64,000 bases of DNA from Nostoc sp. LEGE 06077 (GTDB taxonomy: Bacteria; Cyanobacteriota; Cyanobacteriia; Cyanobacteriales; Nostocaceae): the NCBI RefSeq assembly GCF_015207705.1, contig NZ_JADEWI010000024.1:20552-84551 (forward strand), written 5' to 3'. Shown here piece by piece: positions 48,799 to 57,361 of this stretch. The notes below the pieces were generated by a model that saw nothing but the letters and a program-made list of their open reading frames with translations, did no database searches and had not been told where the DNA came from. Each line of letters begins with the position of its first letter. The stretch's first letter is position 1. The position numbers and the translations under genes were made by a program.

Positions 48799-49434
48799 CT
48801 ATTTACCAACTTTCTTTGCAGGCACAACAGTTACTAAAGCACCTGGTTTACCAGGAATTGCTCCTTTGATGAGTAACAAGTTGCGTTCTGCGTCTACACG
48901 TACAACTGTCAATTTACTAATGGTGACGCGGGTACCTCCCAAACGCCCTGCCATTCTTTTACCTGGATAAACACGACCTGGTGTTGTACCCGCACCGATG
49001 GAACCAGGCGCTCTGTGATTTTTAGAACCGTGAGACATTGGCCCGCGACCAAAGTTATTCCGCTTTTGGTTGCCTGCAAAACCGCGACCGATACTTGTAC
49101 CGATGACATCTACGATTTGACCAGCACTAAAAATGTCTGCTTTAATTTCTTGACCTAAAGTGTACTCGCTAGAATTATCTGTGCGAAACTCACTTAGGTG
49201 ATTTAAAGCTGGGGCAGATGATTTGGCTAAATGACCCAACAAGGGTTTATTTAGTGCTTTTGGTTTGACTTCGCCATAACCAAGTTGAATGGCGGCGTAA
49301 CCGTCGGTTTGTTTTGTTTTGACTTGTGTTACAGTGCATGGCCCTGCTTGAATGACTGTGACAGGAGTTGCTACTCCTGCATCGTCAAATACTTGGGTCA
49401 TGCCCAGCTTGGTGCCGAGAATACCTACAGACAC
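48799..49434 (-). CDS. rplC: 50S ribosomal protein uL3
   Basis: A 211-residue early-assembly protein. [20 protein letters not shown] opens it; [20 protein letters not shown] carries the residue methylated in many bacteria. Start is GTG, with AAGGAGAA nine bases upstream. It is the first gene of the block; rpsJ is absent, as expected in cyanobacteria. Confidence 0.97.
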   Translation of the reverse strand: MSVGILGTKLGMTQVFDDAGVATPVTVIQAGPCTVTQVKTKQTDGYAAIQLGYGEVKPKALNKPLLGHLAKSSAPALNHLSEFRTDNSSEYTLGQEIKADIFSAGQIVDVIGTSIGRGFAGNQKRNNFGRGPMSHGSKNHRAPGSIGAGTTPGRVYPGKRMAGRLGGTRVTISKLTVVRVDAERNLLLIKGAIPGKPGALVTVVPAKKVGK

Positions 49435-50331
49435 AATAACTGGTTCTCCTTTTTACATAATTAGCAGATTCATCGGGACGCTCGGTGATGTTCCGACTGA
49501 GGGAGGACGATCCTCAGCAATTTCCAGCAGTAACTACTGCTTTCTCTTATCCGGAAAACAGAAACCGTTCCCTTAATTTTCAGTGAATCCGTTTATTTGA
49601 ATTCAGTTGTTTACTAAAACAACCATGAGTTGATTTCCTAAAGGAAATACACACTTTTGGTTTTAAGGCAATGCTCTAAAGCTTTGCACTTTGTGCAGCA
49701 ATGCTCTCGTCCAAGCAATTGCTTAGGCACTCTCTGAAGGCGACGCTTGGGTTAGCCTCCATTTTGTAGTAGGACTTAAGCAGTTATTTACTACTCAGTA
49801 TCCTGATAACTAAGATTTCTGTACTACTACAGCGCTAGTATTACGACTCAGTTTCTACTTTACGGATTACCTTAAACTATTGTTCAAGGTTTTGCCTAGT
49901 TTATCCGGGCTACAGGATGGCATCCAGATTGCATCTAGGTCTTGGCTTTGATTATGAAGCCAGAAGATGATGAGTGAACATTCAAGCTTTTTTAGTTTAG
50001 CAGTCTCTTGGCATTTGGGACTAAATCATCCTCTGATTATGTTTTATCAGTTCTAGATGTCATCCCAATTTATATGACACAGAGAAGCAGAACTTAGCCT
50101 TTTGGTCACAATCTCACATTTTAGATGAAAGGTGTAATGTTTGTCGAGGATTTTTTCAAGATTTATTGAAGAGGCTTTGTCTAGCCAAGATCATACTCGA
50201 TAAAGATATTTTGAGTGTTTAGGGAATGCTTTTGCAAGTTTTGAACTAGTTGCGCTCCTAATGTACCTTAAATATTTTACTTAACAGTAAATAATAGAGA
50301 TATGTAAGTGGGATAGGATAAACGAAAATCT
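49435..50331. promoter_or_regulatory. Divergent control region of the ribosomal block and ndhN
   Basis: An 897-base gap between rplC (leftward) and ndhN (rightward), with no coding frame of note. The rplC-proximal 170 bases (49445-49570) contain short self-complementary parts in the leftward RNA, such as GAGGATCGTCCTC near 49505-49520 and GCAGTAGTTACTGC near 49527-49540, as expected for a structured operon leader. Positions 49680-49760 carry a GC-richer stretch resembling a dispersed repeat. Promoter sites are not assigned. Confidence 0.5.
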
Positions 50332-50820
50332 ATGGCACTAATTACCACTGGCAATGGTTTAATCCGAGATTTGGAAAAATTTGGCGCTCTCGGTACGTAC
50401 GTCCCTTTAGAGGGAGGCTTTGAAGGTCGATATCGCCGCCGGCTGCGTGCTGCTGGCTATGTGACTTTGAATATGACTGCTAGGGGATTGGGCGATGTAG
50501 CGGCCTATCTCACAGGAGTTCATGGAGTGAGACCACCTCACTTGGGTAAGAAAAGTTCTGGTACTGGTGCTGCTGTGGGTAATGTCTACTATTTGCCTCC
50601 AATTGTTAACTATCAGCTAGAACAGCTACCACCAAAATCTAAGGGTTTGGTGTTGTGGATTATTGAAGGGCATATTCTTTCTGACCAAGAAATTGAGTTT
50701 TTGACAGAACTGCCTAAATTGGAACCAAAGGTAAAGGTAGTGGTGGAAAGAGGCGGCGCTCGCGCTTTCAATTGGAAGCCGCTGACAGCTACATTCTCTG
50801 TTAGTTCTCAGGCTGTGTAA
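50332..50820 (+). CDS. ndhN: NAD(P)H-quinone oxidoreductase subunit N
   Basis: A 162-residue peripheral subunit of the cyanobacterial NDH-1 complex, which takes electrons from ferredoxin in cyclic electron flow and respiration. Recognised by MALITTGNGLIRDLEKFGAL, EGRYRRRLRAAGYVTLNMTA and the ending RGGARAFNWKPLTA. It is divergent from the ribosomal block and ends in a clear terminator hairpin. Confidence 0.95.
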   Translation: MALITTGNGLIRDLEKFGALGTYVPLEGGFEGRYRRRLRAAGYVTLNMTARGLGDVAAYLTGVHGVRPPHLGKKSSGTGAAVGNVYYLPPIVNYQLEQLPPKSKGLVLWIIEGHILSDQEIEFLTELPKLEPKVKVVVERGGARAFNWKPLTATFSVSSQAV

Positions 50821-50840
50821 TTTGTTGGATTAACGTTTGG

Positions 50841-50887
50841 GCGATCGCATTTGTGATTTTCATAGATGCGATCGCTTTATTTTTTTG
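50841..50887 (+). terminator. Terminator after ndhN built from two HIP1 octamers
   Basis: A perfect 10-bp stem, GCGATCGCAT at 50841-50850 and ATGCGATCGC at 50866-50875, with a 15-base loop, followed by TTTATTTTTTT. Both arms contain the HIP1 octamer. It lies 20 bases past the ndhN stop. Confidence 0.85.
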
Positions 50888-51186
50888 GAGAAGTTGCAAT
50901 TATGTTTAGAAACACTACGATCGCGCGTCTTTTAAGCGCCACGATACCTTTGAGAACTATTCAATAAATCTCAGGTCATAGTAACTGACAACTCCTCGCT
51001 TAGTTTTTGCTTACTTGGGCTGAACTGTGACACTGTATTTTTTCGAGTCTAAAATCTTTCATGCTTTTCTAGAGATGCTTTCAGCACAAGCGAGTTTTAA
51101 TCCTTATTGATCCTTGAGGAATAGTACGTACAATTATACGTATTCACTAATTTCATGAAATCGGCTTGGCTGAAAACGTATAACCT
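50888..51186. other. Intergenic region upstream of the toxin-antitoxin pair
   Basis: About 300 bases with no protein-like frame. ACGTACAATTATACGTAT near 51126-51143 is a nearly palindromic stretch close to the start of the antitoxin gene and could be its own operator, as such antitoxins bind their promoter (inference). Confidence 0.4.
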
Positions 51187-51681
51187 ATGGTTTTAGGCAA
51201 TTTTGGTAATGTTTACTCAGATGAGCTAATTACTGCCACTGAGTTAAATCGTCAACCTGGGCGAGTTCTCGACAAAGCTTTAGAACGTCCGGTGACAATT
51301 ACGCGCAACGATCAGGCTTTTGCGTTGTTGCGTAGGGAGGAAGTAACTTCTCTGGTGAAGGTAGCTACTCAAAGTCAAGCTGTTTTTGAAGCATTAACTG
51401 TTGCTTTTTCTTTATTACTAGGAAAAGAAATCGGCTTTGAACATCCTTATAGATGGTTGAGTGTGTTTGATTCCGATGATTTGCAAGAGTTTATCAAGGA
51501 GCTAAGTGAAGCTTTTCGGTTGATAGATTCTTCAACTACAGCATGGAAGATGATTGAGGTGCTTATCCATGAATGGCATGAAAGTGCTATTGCTATATCT
51601 AGTCCTGAATTAGCAGCAGCTTTTAGTACTGAAACTGATGAAGTGGCATTAACCAAACCATCTGTTCATAGTGCTGAGTAA
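51187..51681 (+). CDS. Phd/YefM-type antitoxin with long C-terminal extension
   Basis: A 164-residue protein. The first 60 residues have the Phd/YefM look: ITATELNRQPGRVLDKALER then VTITRNDQAFALLRREE, a DNA-binding, promoter-repressing dimer domain. Normal antitoxins are 75-95 residues; this has about 100 extra residues of mainly helical sequence (EFIKELSEAFRLIDSS, KMIEVLIHEWHESAIAI). The next gene, 7 bases away, encodes a RelE-like toxin. The extension may bind the toxin or another partner. Which end neutralises is unknown. Confidence 0.8.
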   Translation: MVLGNFGNVYSDELITATELNRQPGRVLDKALERPVTITRNDQAFALLRREEVTSLVKVATQSQAVFEALTVAFSLLLGKEIGFEHPYRWLSVFDSDDLQEFIKELSEAFRLIDSSTTAWKMIEVLIHEWHESAIAISSPELAAAFSTETDEVALTKPSVHSAE

Positions 51682-51688
51682 AGTGTGT

Positions 51689-52063
51689 ATGTCAGACAAC
51701 CAAGAAGAAAACCTCATAGTGGAAAATGTAGAGCCGCCAGAAGTGAAACTGACGGCTCCTGTATTCTCTGAGAGAGAAAGCACTTGGTTAGTAGTAGCTA
51801 AAAATCGTCGAGTTAATCGGGACTGGGAAGCTTTAATGCAACGTCATCCAGAAAACTCTCTGCGCTGTTATGAGGATTTATGTTCTACGCCAATAACCAG
51901 ACAGCCAGGACGTGTTTTTCCTTTGAAGGGTAAAACTTACAAAGGAGCATGGGAATATGAAGTAACAAAAGGAGACAGAGTATTTTACGTTCTTGATGAG
52001 CAGCAATTGAAGGTTGTTGTTTATTACGCCGGAAAACACCCTAATATTGCACCTGTACCGTAA
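51689..52063 (+). CDS. RelE/ParE-superfamily toxin
   Basis: A 124-residue protein with the compact end CSTPITRQPGRVFPLKGKTY and WEYEVTKGDRVFYVLDEQQL, then VVVYYAGKHP. These match my memory of a RelE/ParE-like group with 'TP..R..R..pLkG....WeY.v...yRv.Y' features; RelE toxins cleave mRNA on the ribosome and ParE toxins block gyrase. The N-terminal 45 residues are acidic and variable. ATG 51689 is chosen; a GTG at 51671 would overlap the antitoxin gene. It lies directly after its antitoxin. Confidence 0.78.
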   Translation: MSDNQEENLIVENVEPPEVKLTAPVFSERESTWLVVAKNRRVNRDWEALMQRHPENSLRCYEDLCSTPITRQPGRVFPLKGKTYKGAWEYEVTKGDRVFYVLDEQQLKVVVYYAGKHPNIAPVP

Positions 52064-52274
52064 ACCTGCGGCGATCACCCACTATATTATTATCCACTTT
52101 AATATATTTAGAAGCATTTTCTCTTCAGGTAACTGATATCAAGCTTAAAAACTGCTTTTAGCAATGATTTAACCCCACAACAGTAGGAAGAAATCTATTG
52201 TAAACATTTATGTAGATTATGAGTAAATAAATGGGTACTTTAAGGATCTGAAAGCTTAGGGTACTAGTAGATTT

Positions 52275-53525
52275 ATGAGTCATGTTATCGGTGCTGATCA
52301 ACTCGCTTGGTTAATAGCGGGAGAAAACTTAGCCGTTTCTTGTTGCTATTTCATTATTGGTAGTGTCATTGCTTATGGGGTTTGGCGTAATCGGCTGGCT
52401 GGAGTTGACGCACTGGTTGTTACAGTAGCAGCTATTTTTTTCAGTTGCTCTTTTGGTCATGGGCTGCATGTAGTTGGAATACTAGGTTTAGTTAATTCAC
52501 ACTTTTGGCAAGCGATAGCTGACTTTTTGACAGTTTTAATTGCATTACGATTTCTCAGTTTTTACAAAAGTTTTGATTTACTTGCTTGTTTCAGTCAAAT
52601 ATTCGCATCAAAAATCGAACTGGAAAGCAAGAATCAACTCTTGGAAAAAACTATGACAGACATGAAGCAGATGCAAATGCAGTTAGTACAACAAGAAAAA
52701 ATGTCAAGCTTGGGTCAATTAGTGGCTGGGGTTGCACATGAAATCAATAATCCTATTAACTTTATTCACGGCAACTTGACTTATGTTGAAGAGTATACAG
52801 ACTATCTGTTGGAGATTGTACAAGCTTATCAAGTTTATTTTCCGGTTCTACCATTGCAAATTCATCGATTGATTGAAGAAGTGGATTTAGACTTTCTACA
52901 AGAAGATTTGCCGAAAGTCTTAGCCTCAATGAAAGCAGGAAGCGATCGCATTCGGCAAATTGTCTTGTCATTGCGAAATTTCTCGCGCTTAGATGAAGCC
53001 GAACTAAAAGCTGTGAACATTCATGAAGGTATTGATAATACACTTATGATTTTGCATCACCGTCTCCAAACAAAATCAGAATGTGCAGAAATTAAGGTTG
53101 TCAAAGATTACAGTAACTTGCCAGAGGTAGAGTGTTATCCTAGTTCACTTAATCAAGTAGTTTTGAACATTCTCGCAAATGCAATAGATACGTTGGAAGA
53201 AAGCATTACTCAAAAATCTCACCAAGAAATTCAAGATCATCTGCCTCAAATTACAATTCGGACATCTCTGACAGCAGACAAATGGGTGGAAATTACCATT
53301 AAAGATAATGGAGTGGGGATTCCTGAACAACTTCAGACGCAAATTTTTGACCCATTTTTTACGACAAAACCCGTAGGTAAGGGTACAGGAATTAGTATGT
53401 CAATTAGTCATCAGATAATCGTCGAAAGACATCATGGTAAGTTAACCTGTCTTTCAACCTTTGGTCAAGGAACAGCGTTTGTGATCCAAATTCCATTGAA
53501 GCAAAACGCCTATGTGCTTGTTTAA
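52275..53525 (+). CDS. Membrane sensor histidine kinase with ethylene-receptor-like domain
   Basis: A 416-residue histidine kinase. Residues 1-100 form three hydrophobic helices. Helix 1 has N18, Y25, F26 and I28; helix 2 has C58 and H62 (CSFGH). In plant ETR1 the copper-site residues are D25, Y32, I35, C65 and H69; spacing here (18-25-28-58-62) is identical, with Asn for Asp25. A coiled coil leads to HisKA with [10 protein letters not shown] (phospho-His 155) and HATPase (DNGVGIPE). The G2 box reads GTGISMSIS rather than GTGLGLSIS. The kinase core is very like that of the giant kinase at 13379. There is no receiver. Ligand unknown; metal binding is inferred from spacing. Confidence 0.85.
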   Translation: MSHVIGADQLAWLIAGENLAVSCCYFIIGSVIAYGVWRNRLAGVDALVVTVAAIFFSCSFGHGLHVVGILGLVNSHFWQAIADFLTVLIALRFLSFYKSFDLLACFSQIFASKIELESKNQLLEKTMTDMKQMQMQLVQQEKMSSLGQLVAGVAHEINNPINFIHGNLTYVEEYTDYLLEIVQAYQVYFPVLPLQIHRLIEEVDLDFLQEDLPKVLASMKAGSDRIRQIVLSLRNFSRLDEAELKAVNIHEGIDNTLMILHHRLQTKSECAEIKVVKDYSNLPEVECYPSSLNQVVLNILANAIDTLEESITQKSHQEIQDHLPQITIRTSLTADKWVEITIKDNGVGIPEQLQTQIFDPFFTTKPVGKGTGISMSISHQIIVERHHGKLTCLSTFGQGTAFVIQIPLKQNAYVLV

Positions 53526-53580
53526 CGTTGTGGTTGTGTTAGAAATACAACGTTTTGTTGGCTTCGGAAATATAGCAGGG

Positions 53581-53608
53581 GACAGGTAATAGGTGACAGG
53601 TGACAGGG
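53581..53608. repeat. GACAGGT heptamer array
   Basis: Four heptamers in register (GACAGGT, AATAGGT, GACAGGT, GACAGGG) shortly after the kinase stop. Same STRR class as the ribosomal-block arrays but with a different unit. Confidence 0.75.
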
Positions 53609-53737
53609 TTAAAAGCTTTGTTGTGTCTAAGTTTTATTATTTATCGATGTCCTAACCAACTTGGCTACTGCTATACCTATACAAGAGTTGCGATCGCGCT
53701 TTGGTTAGTATCTAGATATTGCTAGTAGTATCTTGAT

Positions 53738-53995
53738 ATGCGATATGAAGACCATCCATACTTTTATGTGCGTGTATTCGCAAGAGTTTTAGGATGTCTA
53801 CTTCCTGGGGAAATTACTGTTATTCTCTTTCCGGGACATGGGTTAGTGCTAACCGAAGCAATTCCGACGTATCTGATTCCTGAAAACTTGAGAATGCCCA
53901 ATAGTGAATTTTATGTGTTATTTAGACATTCTGGGCGTGAGATGATCCGAATTTTGCAGATTGACGAATTTTGCCCAGAAATTGATGGAAATTAA
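53738..53995 (+). CDS. Hypothetical protein
   Basis: An 85-residue frame, MRYEDHPYFYVRVFARVLGC. The middle is hydrophobic (GEITVILFPGHGLVLTEAIP) but not a clear membrane helix. No family recognised. A HIP1-based hairpin about 190 bases past its stop could end its transcript, which mildly favours a real gene. Confidence 0.5.
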   Translation: MRYEDHPYFYVRVFARVLGCLLPGEITVILFPGHGLVLTEAIPTYLIPENLRMPNSEFYVLFRHSGREMIRILQIDEFCPEIDGN

Positions 53996-54576
53996 AGTTG
54001 AGGCTCAAATCGTTTTAACTTGCAAACAACCGCTTGTTTATATAGCAGTTAAAGAGAACAGACAAAAACTTTTTTCCCAATCAATCTAACTGTTGCCCAT
54101 TCCTTTAACCAAAAGTCGGTGGTAGGGTGAGATGACAGTGATATTATCTACCTTTGATCAGTCTAGATCAGTTTTAGATTCATATTTAGGCGATCGCTAG
54201 TTGGTGTTATGGGTGCGATCGCCCAGCTTTTTTGATTGAATAGCGATCATGCTTTGTTAAATATCAGCTTTTTAACCAGCTATCTTATGGCAAAACAGTT
54301 ATTGCTTGTGGCTGATAGCCAATTTGTGGTGGATAGGTTCGAGATAGAGAAACATAATAAGTTTCGGTAAATTGTAAGTATCCAGTCGTATAAGTACTGA
54401 ATATCACTTATTGAAAATGTTATTTATTTTAGATTATTAGACAAAAAATATACTGATAAAAACTGCCAAAATAGCAGGATAAAATTTATTCTAAATTTGT
54501 TTAATACACAAAATAATTTATATATTCTATGGAACTTATTATTTATGCTAGAGAGGTCGGAAATAAGTATAAGAAA
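53996..54576. other. Intergenic region before the PEP-CTERM gene
   Basis: About 580 bases. It contains the HIP1 terminator at 54189-54233 and is otherwise AT-rich. A 27-codon frame from an ATG at 54287 (MAKQLLLVADSQ) has no support beyond being open. Confidence 0.4.
54189..54233 (+). terminator. HIP1-based terminator hairpin
   Basis: GGCGATCGC (54189-54197) pairs perfectly with GCGATCGCC (54215-54223) with a 17-base loop; CAGC and six T residues follow. It lies downstream of the 85-residue hypothetical gene. Confidence 0.7.
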
Positions 54577-55377
54577 ATGAATAAAATCTGGAGTATTTTA
54601 ATGGTTTCCAGCCTAGTCGGATTAGGGACTTTATTTAATGTTAAAGCTCAAGCAGCATCATTTGAGATTGACTCTACCTACACTTTTTTGAAAACCCAGT
54701 CTGATACAACTTATTACAATAATGTTCAGACAATCGCAGGTAATACTAAAGCTATCTCTTTAGCCGATTTGGATCTTGAAGCTGGAAACACAATTCGTTT
54801 AACTACTTCTGGTGTATTTAACTGGAGTGTTTGGAACCCTGGACAAAGAAGCGATATGATTGGTGTCTTCAGTGCTTCAGATACATTGCTTGATTCTTCT
54901 TTTCAACAGCGTGTAGCTAATGCTATTAGCCTTGATACTGAAGATGCTAGTAAGTATGCCTATACAGATGCAAGCTGGACTTCTAATACTTTATTTGATA
55001 CAACTTATCAAACAGGTTCTACTTACGACGCATCAAAAGGTGCTTATATGTGTAATGGAGCAACTTTAAGTGAAGTTAATAGAACTTGCGGCCAAAAAAC
55101 ACTGTTTGATGGTGTGTTTGGAATCTTAGGTGAGATGACAATTAAGATTCCCACTAATGCTAAGTTTTTATTCCTAGCAGTTAATGATATTTTCTACAGT
55201 GACAACACTGAAAAAATGTTAGTTGATATCACTAATGCAAAATCTGTTAATAACGTAGCCAGCGCCAAATATGTAAATAATGCAACTTCTGTTCCTGAAC
55301 CAAGCGCAGTTGTTGGTATTGCTGCTACACTGACATTGGCTTTAAGAATGAAGTTGAAAAAACAAGTTGCTAATTAA
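54577..55377 (+). CDS. PEP-CTERM sorting-domain secreted protein
   Basis: A 266-residue exported protein. The N-terminus KIWSILMVSSLVGLGTLF with a cleavage-like AQA is a signal peptide; the C-terminus has VPEPSAVVGIAATLTLALRM followed by a basic tail, which is the PEP-CTERM tripartite signal (PEP, helix, Arg/Lys) handled by an exosortase. The region between is Ser/Thr/Asn-rich and beta-like, with one Cys pair. The frame opens at 54529, but ATG 54577 gives a clean signal peptide. Likely cell-surface or extracellular; function unknown. Confidence 0.85.
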   Translation: MNKIWSILMVSSLVGLGTLFNVKAQAASFEIDSTYTFLKTQSDTTYYNNVQTIAGNTKAISLADLDLEAGNTIRLTTSGVFNWSVWNPGQRSDMIGVFSASDTLLDSSFQQRVANAISLDTEDASKYAYTDASWTSNTLFDTTYQTGSTYDASKGAYMCNGATLSEVNRTCGQKTLFDGVFGILGEMTIKIPTNAKFLFLAVNDIFYSDNTEKMLVDITNAKSVNNVASAKYVNNATSVPEPSAVVGIAATLTLALRMKLKKQVAN

Positions 55378-55605
55378 TTTTTTTGTAATAACTAACGAGT
55401 CAGAATTCTGGATAAATTAAGAGTCTGCTAGATAGAAAAGTTAATATTCTAATACTATTTGTTATCAAACTCTGAGTAATCTGACTGCTGGATTCTACAT
55501 TCTTACATTTTCTGTCCGATTTTATTAGAGAAGGAGAGATATATTGATTTTGGGAACTTACATTTATTAATTTTCAAGCTTTGAATTTACTGGACTAAAT
55601 TTTGG

Positions 55606-55645
55606 GTGATCGCTATTCTAAATTACAGATGCGATCGCTTTTTTT
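55606..55645. terminator. HIP1-based terminator after the PEP-CTERM gene
   Basis: GTGATCGC (55606-55613) and GCGATCGC (55631-55638) form an 8-bp stem with one G-U pair; seven T residues follow. It lies about 230 bases past the PEP-CTERM stop and abuts the stop of the convergent Nudix gene. Confidence 0.75.
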
Positions 55646-56210
55646 ATTGATGATTATTAAGCTGCTTCATCAGGTTTAAACCTAAAAATAGGGCGGCAAT
55701 AGTTCCTGAAACTGAAATTTTACCTTGATAAATTTTATCTAATACTTCTGCTAATGGAATTAAAATTACTTCAATTTCTTCTGTAATATCTAAATTTTGT
55801 TCACCAACTTTTATGACATTTTCAGCTAAAAATAAATGTATACGGTTGGTATCTTTGCTGGGTTTATCATAAAAAACAGTGACTTGTTTAACTTGTTGAG
55901 CTAGATAACCAGTTTCTTCTTGTAATTCTCGAATAGCTGCTGTCTCCGCACTTTCTTGTGTGGGATCAAAATGCCCGGCTGGCAATTCTATAAAAAAATC
56001 TGCTACTGCGTGTCGGTATTGCCGGACAAAAACAATCTCTTGATTACTTGTAATCGGTAAAATAATGGCAATTTCTGGTTTAATACTGACAAAAAAATCA
56101 TCAATGATTTTACCGTTAGGTAATTCAATCTTATCTTGTCTAACCTGACACCAGGGATGGTTTAATACCATTTCAGATTGCAGAATTTTCCATTTTTTGA
56201 GATTGCTCAT
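55644..56210 (-). CDS. Nudix hydrolase, ADP-ribose pyrophosphatase-like
   Basis: A 188-residue enzyme hydrolysing nucleoside diphosphate derivatives. The Nudix box reads GHFDPTQESAETAAIRELQE then ETGY, with six rather than five residues between the first Gly and the first Glu. The context ELPAGHF before it and HLFLAENV after it fit ADP-ribose or NDP-sugar pyrophosphatases. It lies convergent with the PEP-CTERM gene and divergent from the dgcA-like gene, with 98 bases between the starts. Confidence 0.9.
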   Translation of the reverse strand: MSNLKKWKILQSEMVLNHPWCQVRQDKIELPNGKIIDDFFVSIKPEIAIILPITSNQEIVFVRQYRHAVADFFIELPAGHFDPTQESAETAAIRELQEETGYLAQQVKQVTVFYDKPSKDTNRIHLFLAENVIKVGEQNLDITEEIEVILIPLAEVLDKIYQGKISVSGTIAALFLGLNLMKQLNNHQ

Positions 56211-56308
56211 AGATGCTAGTTGATAAATGTAAAAAAGTATAACAGATTCATAAAATCAGCTAAAATCTCTTAAACTATTTTCTGCCCTAGCCATCATAGA
56301 GCAGACTT

Positions 56309-57361
56309 ATGCAATTAGAAGTCAAGGTATTTACTGTCAATAAACGATTTCCCTTAACTATTAGTCGAGGGACAACTGCACAGACAACAAATGTATGGGT
56401 GAAAATTTCACAAGATGGCGTTGAGGGCTGGGGTGAAGCATCACCTTTTGGGGTGGGGAATCATGCCCAAAAAACCGAGCAAATTAAAGGTGCAATTGAG
56501 CAAGTCATACCATTATTAACAAATTTTAGTCCTTTGCAGAGACAACAAGTCGAGCAATTGTTAATTCAACAGCAGGTTCTTTCATCGGCGCGGGCGGCTG
56601 TGGATATGGCGATGCACGATTGGTTGGGTAAGTTTGTTGGTTTACCACTGTGGCAGATTTGGGGATGCGATCGCCATCTTATTGTCCCAACTTCAGTAAC
56701 TATTGGCATAAATTCACCAGAGGGTGCGAGGGCGCGGGCGCGTGACTGGTTAAATTATCTGGATGTCCGGCTGTTTAAGGTGAAATTAGGTAGCTCCGAT
56801 GGTATTGATGCAGATCAACAAATGCTATTAGCAGTCCAACAAGAAGCACCACATTTAGAATTTTTTGTAGATGCAAACGGTGGTTGGAATTTGCCAGATG
56901 CAATTAAGATGTGCCATTGGTTGGCTGATTTAGGTGTAAAGTATGTAGAACAACCACTGGCAAGGGGTCAGGAAGCGAGTTTAGCTCAACTCAAACAAGA
57001 GTCACCCCTACCGATTTTTGTTGATGAAAGTTGCTTTACTAGCGTTGATATTCCCCATTTGGCAAACTATGTGGATGGGATTAATATCAAACTGATGAAG
57101 TCAGGGGGCTTAACCGAAGCCTTGCGGATGGTACACACAGCGCGGGCTTATGGTTTGCAAGTGATGTTTGGTTGCTACTCTGACAGTTCACTAGCTAACA
57201 CAGCCGCAGCACAATTAGCACCACTCGCTGATTATTTAGATTTAGACAGTCACCTGAACTTAATTGATGACCCATTTATGGGTGCATTAGTAGTAGAAGG
57301 AAAAATTTTACCAAACGATTTACCAGGCTTGGGGGTACAATACAGTGCGTTTGCCGTTTAA
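56309..57361 (+). CDS. dgcA: Enolase-superfamily racemase/epimerase (DgcA or dipeptide epimerase type)
   Basis: A 350-residue muconate-lactonising-subgroup enzyme. Catalytic bases and metal ligands are all visible: KVK (Lys157, Lys159), DANGGW, VEQPL, VDESCF and KLMKSGG. Older annotation would be L-Ala-D/L-Glu epimerase. The next gene is DUF1611 (DgcN type), and DgcN with DgcA were reported to convert D-Glu to L-Glu through N-acetyl-Glu, DgcA being the N-acetyl-D-Glu racemase. The pairing is therefore the reason for the symbol; a dipeptide epimerase remains possible. It overlaps the next gene by 17 bases. Confidence 0.82.
   Translation: MQLEVKVFTVNKRFPLTISRGTTAQTTNVWVKISQDGVEGWGEASPFGVGNHAQKTEQIKGAIEQVIPLLTNFSPLQRQQVEQLLIQQQVLSSARAAVDMAMHDWLGKFVGLPLWQIWGCDRHLIVPTSVTIGINSPEGARARARDWLNYLDVRLFKVKLGSSDGIDADQQMLLAVQQEAPHLEFFVDANGGWNLPDAIKMCHWLADLGVKYVEQPLARGQEASLAQLKQESPLPIFVDESCFTSVDIPHLANYVDGINIKLMKSGGLTEALRMVHTARAYGLQVMFGCYSDSSLANTAAAQLAPLADYLDLDSHLNLIDDPFMGALVVEGKILPNDLPGLGVQYSAFAV

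Noticed and set aside
54287..54370. 27-codon frame MAKQLLLVADSQ
   Set aside because: No ribosome site and too short without family support.
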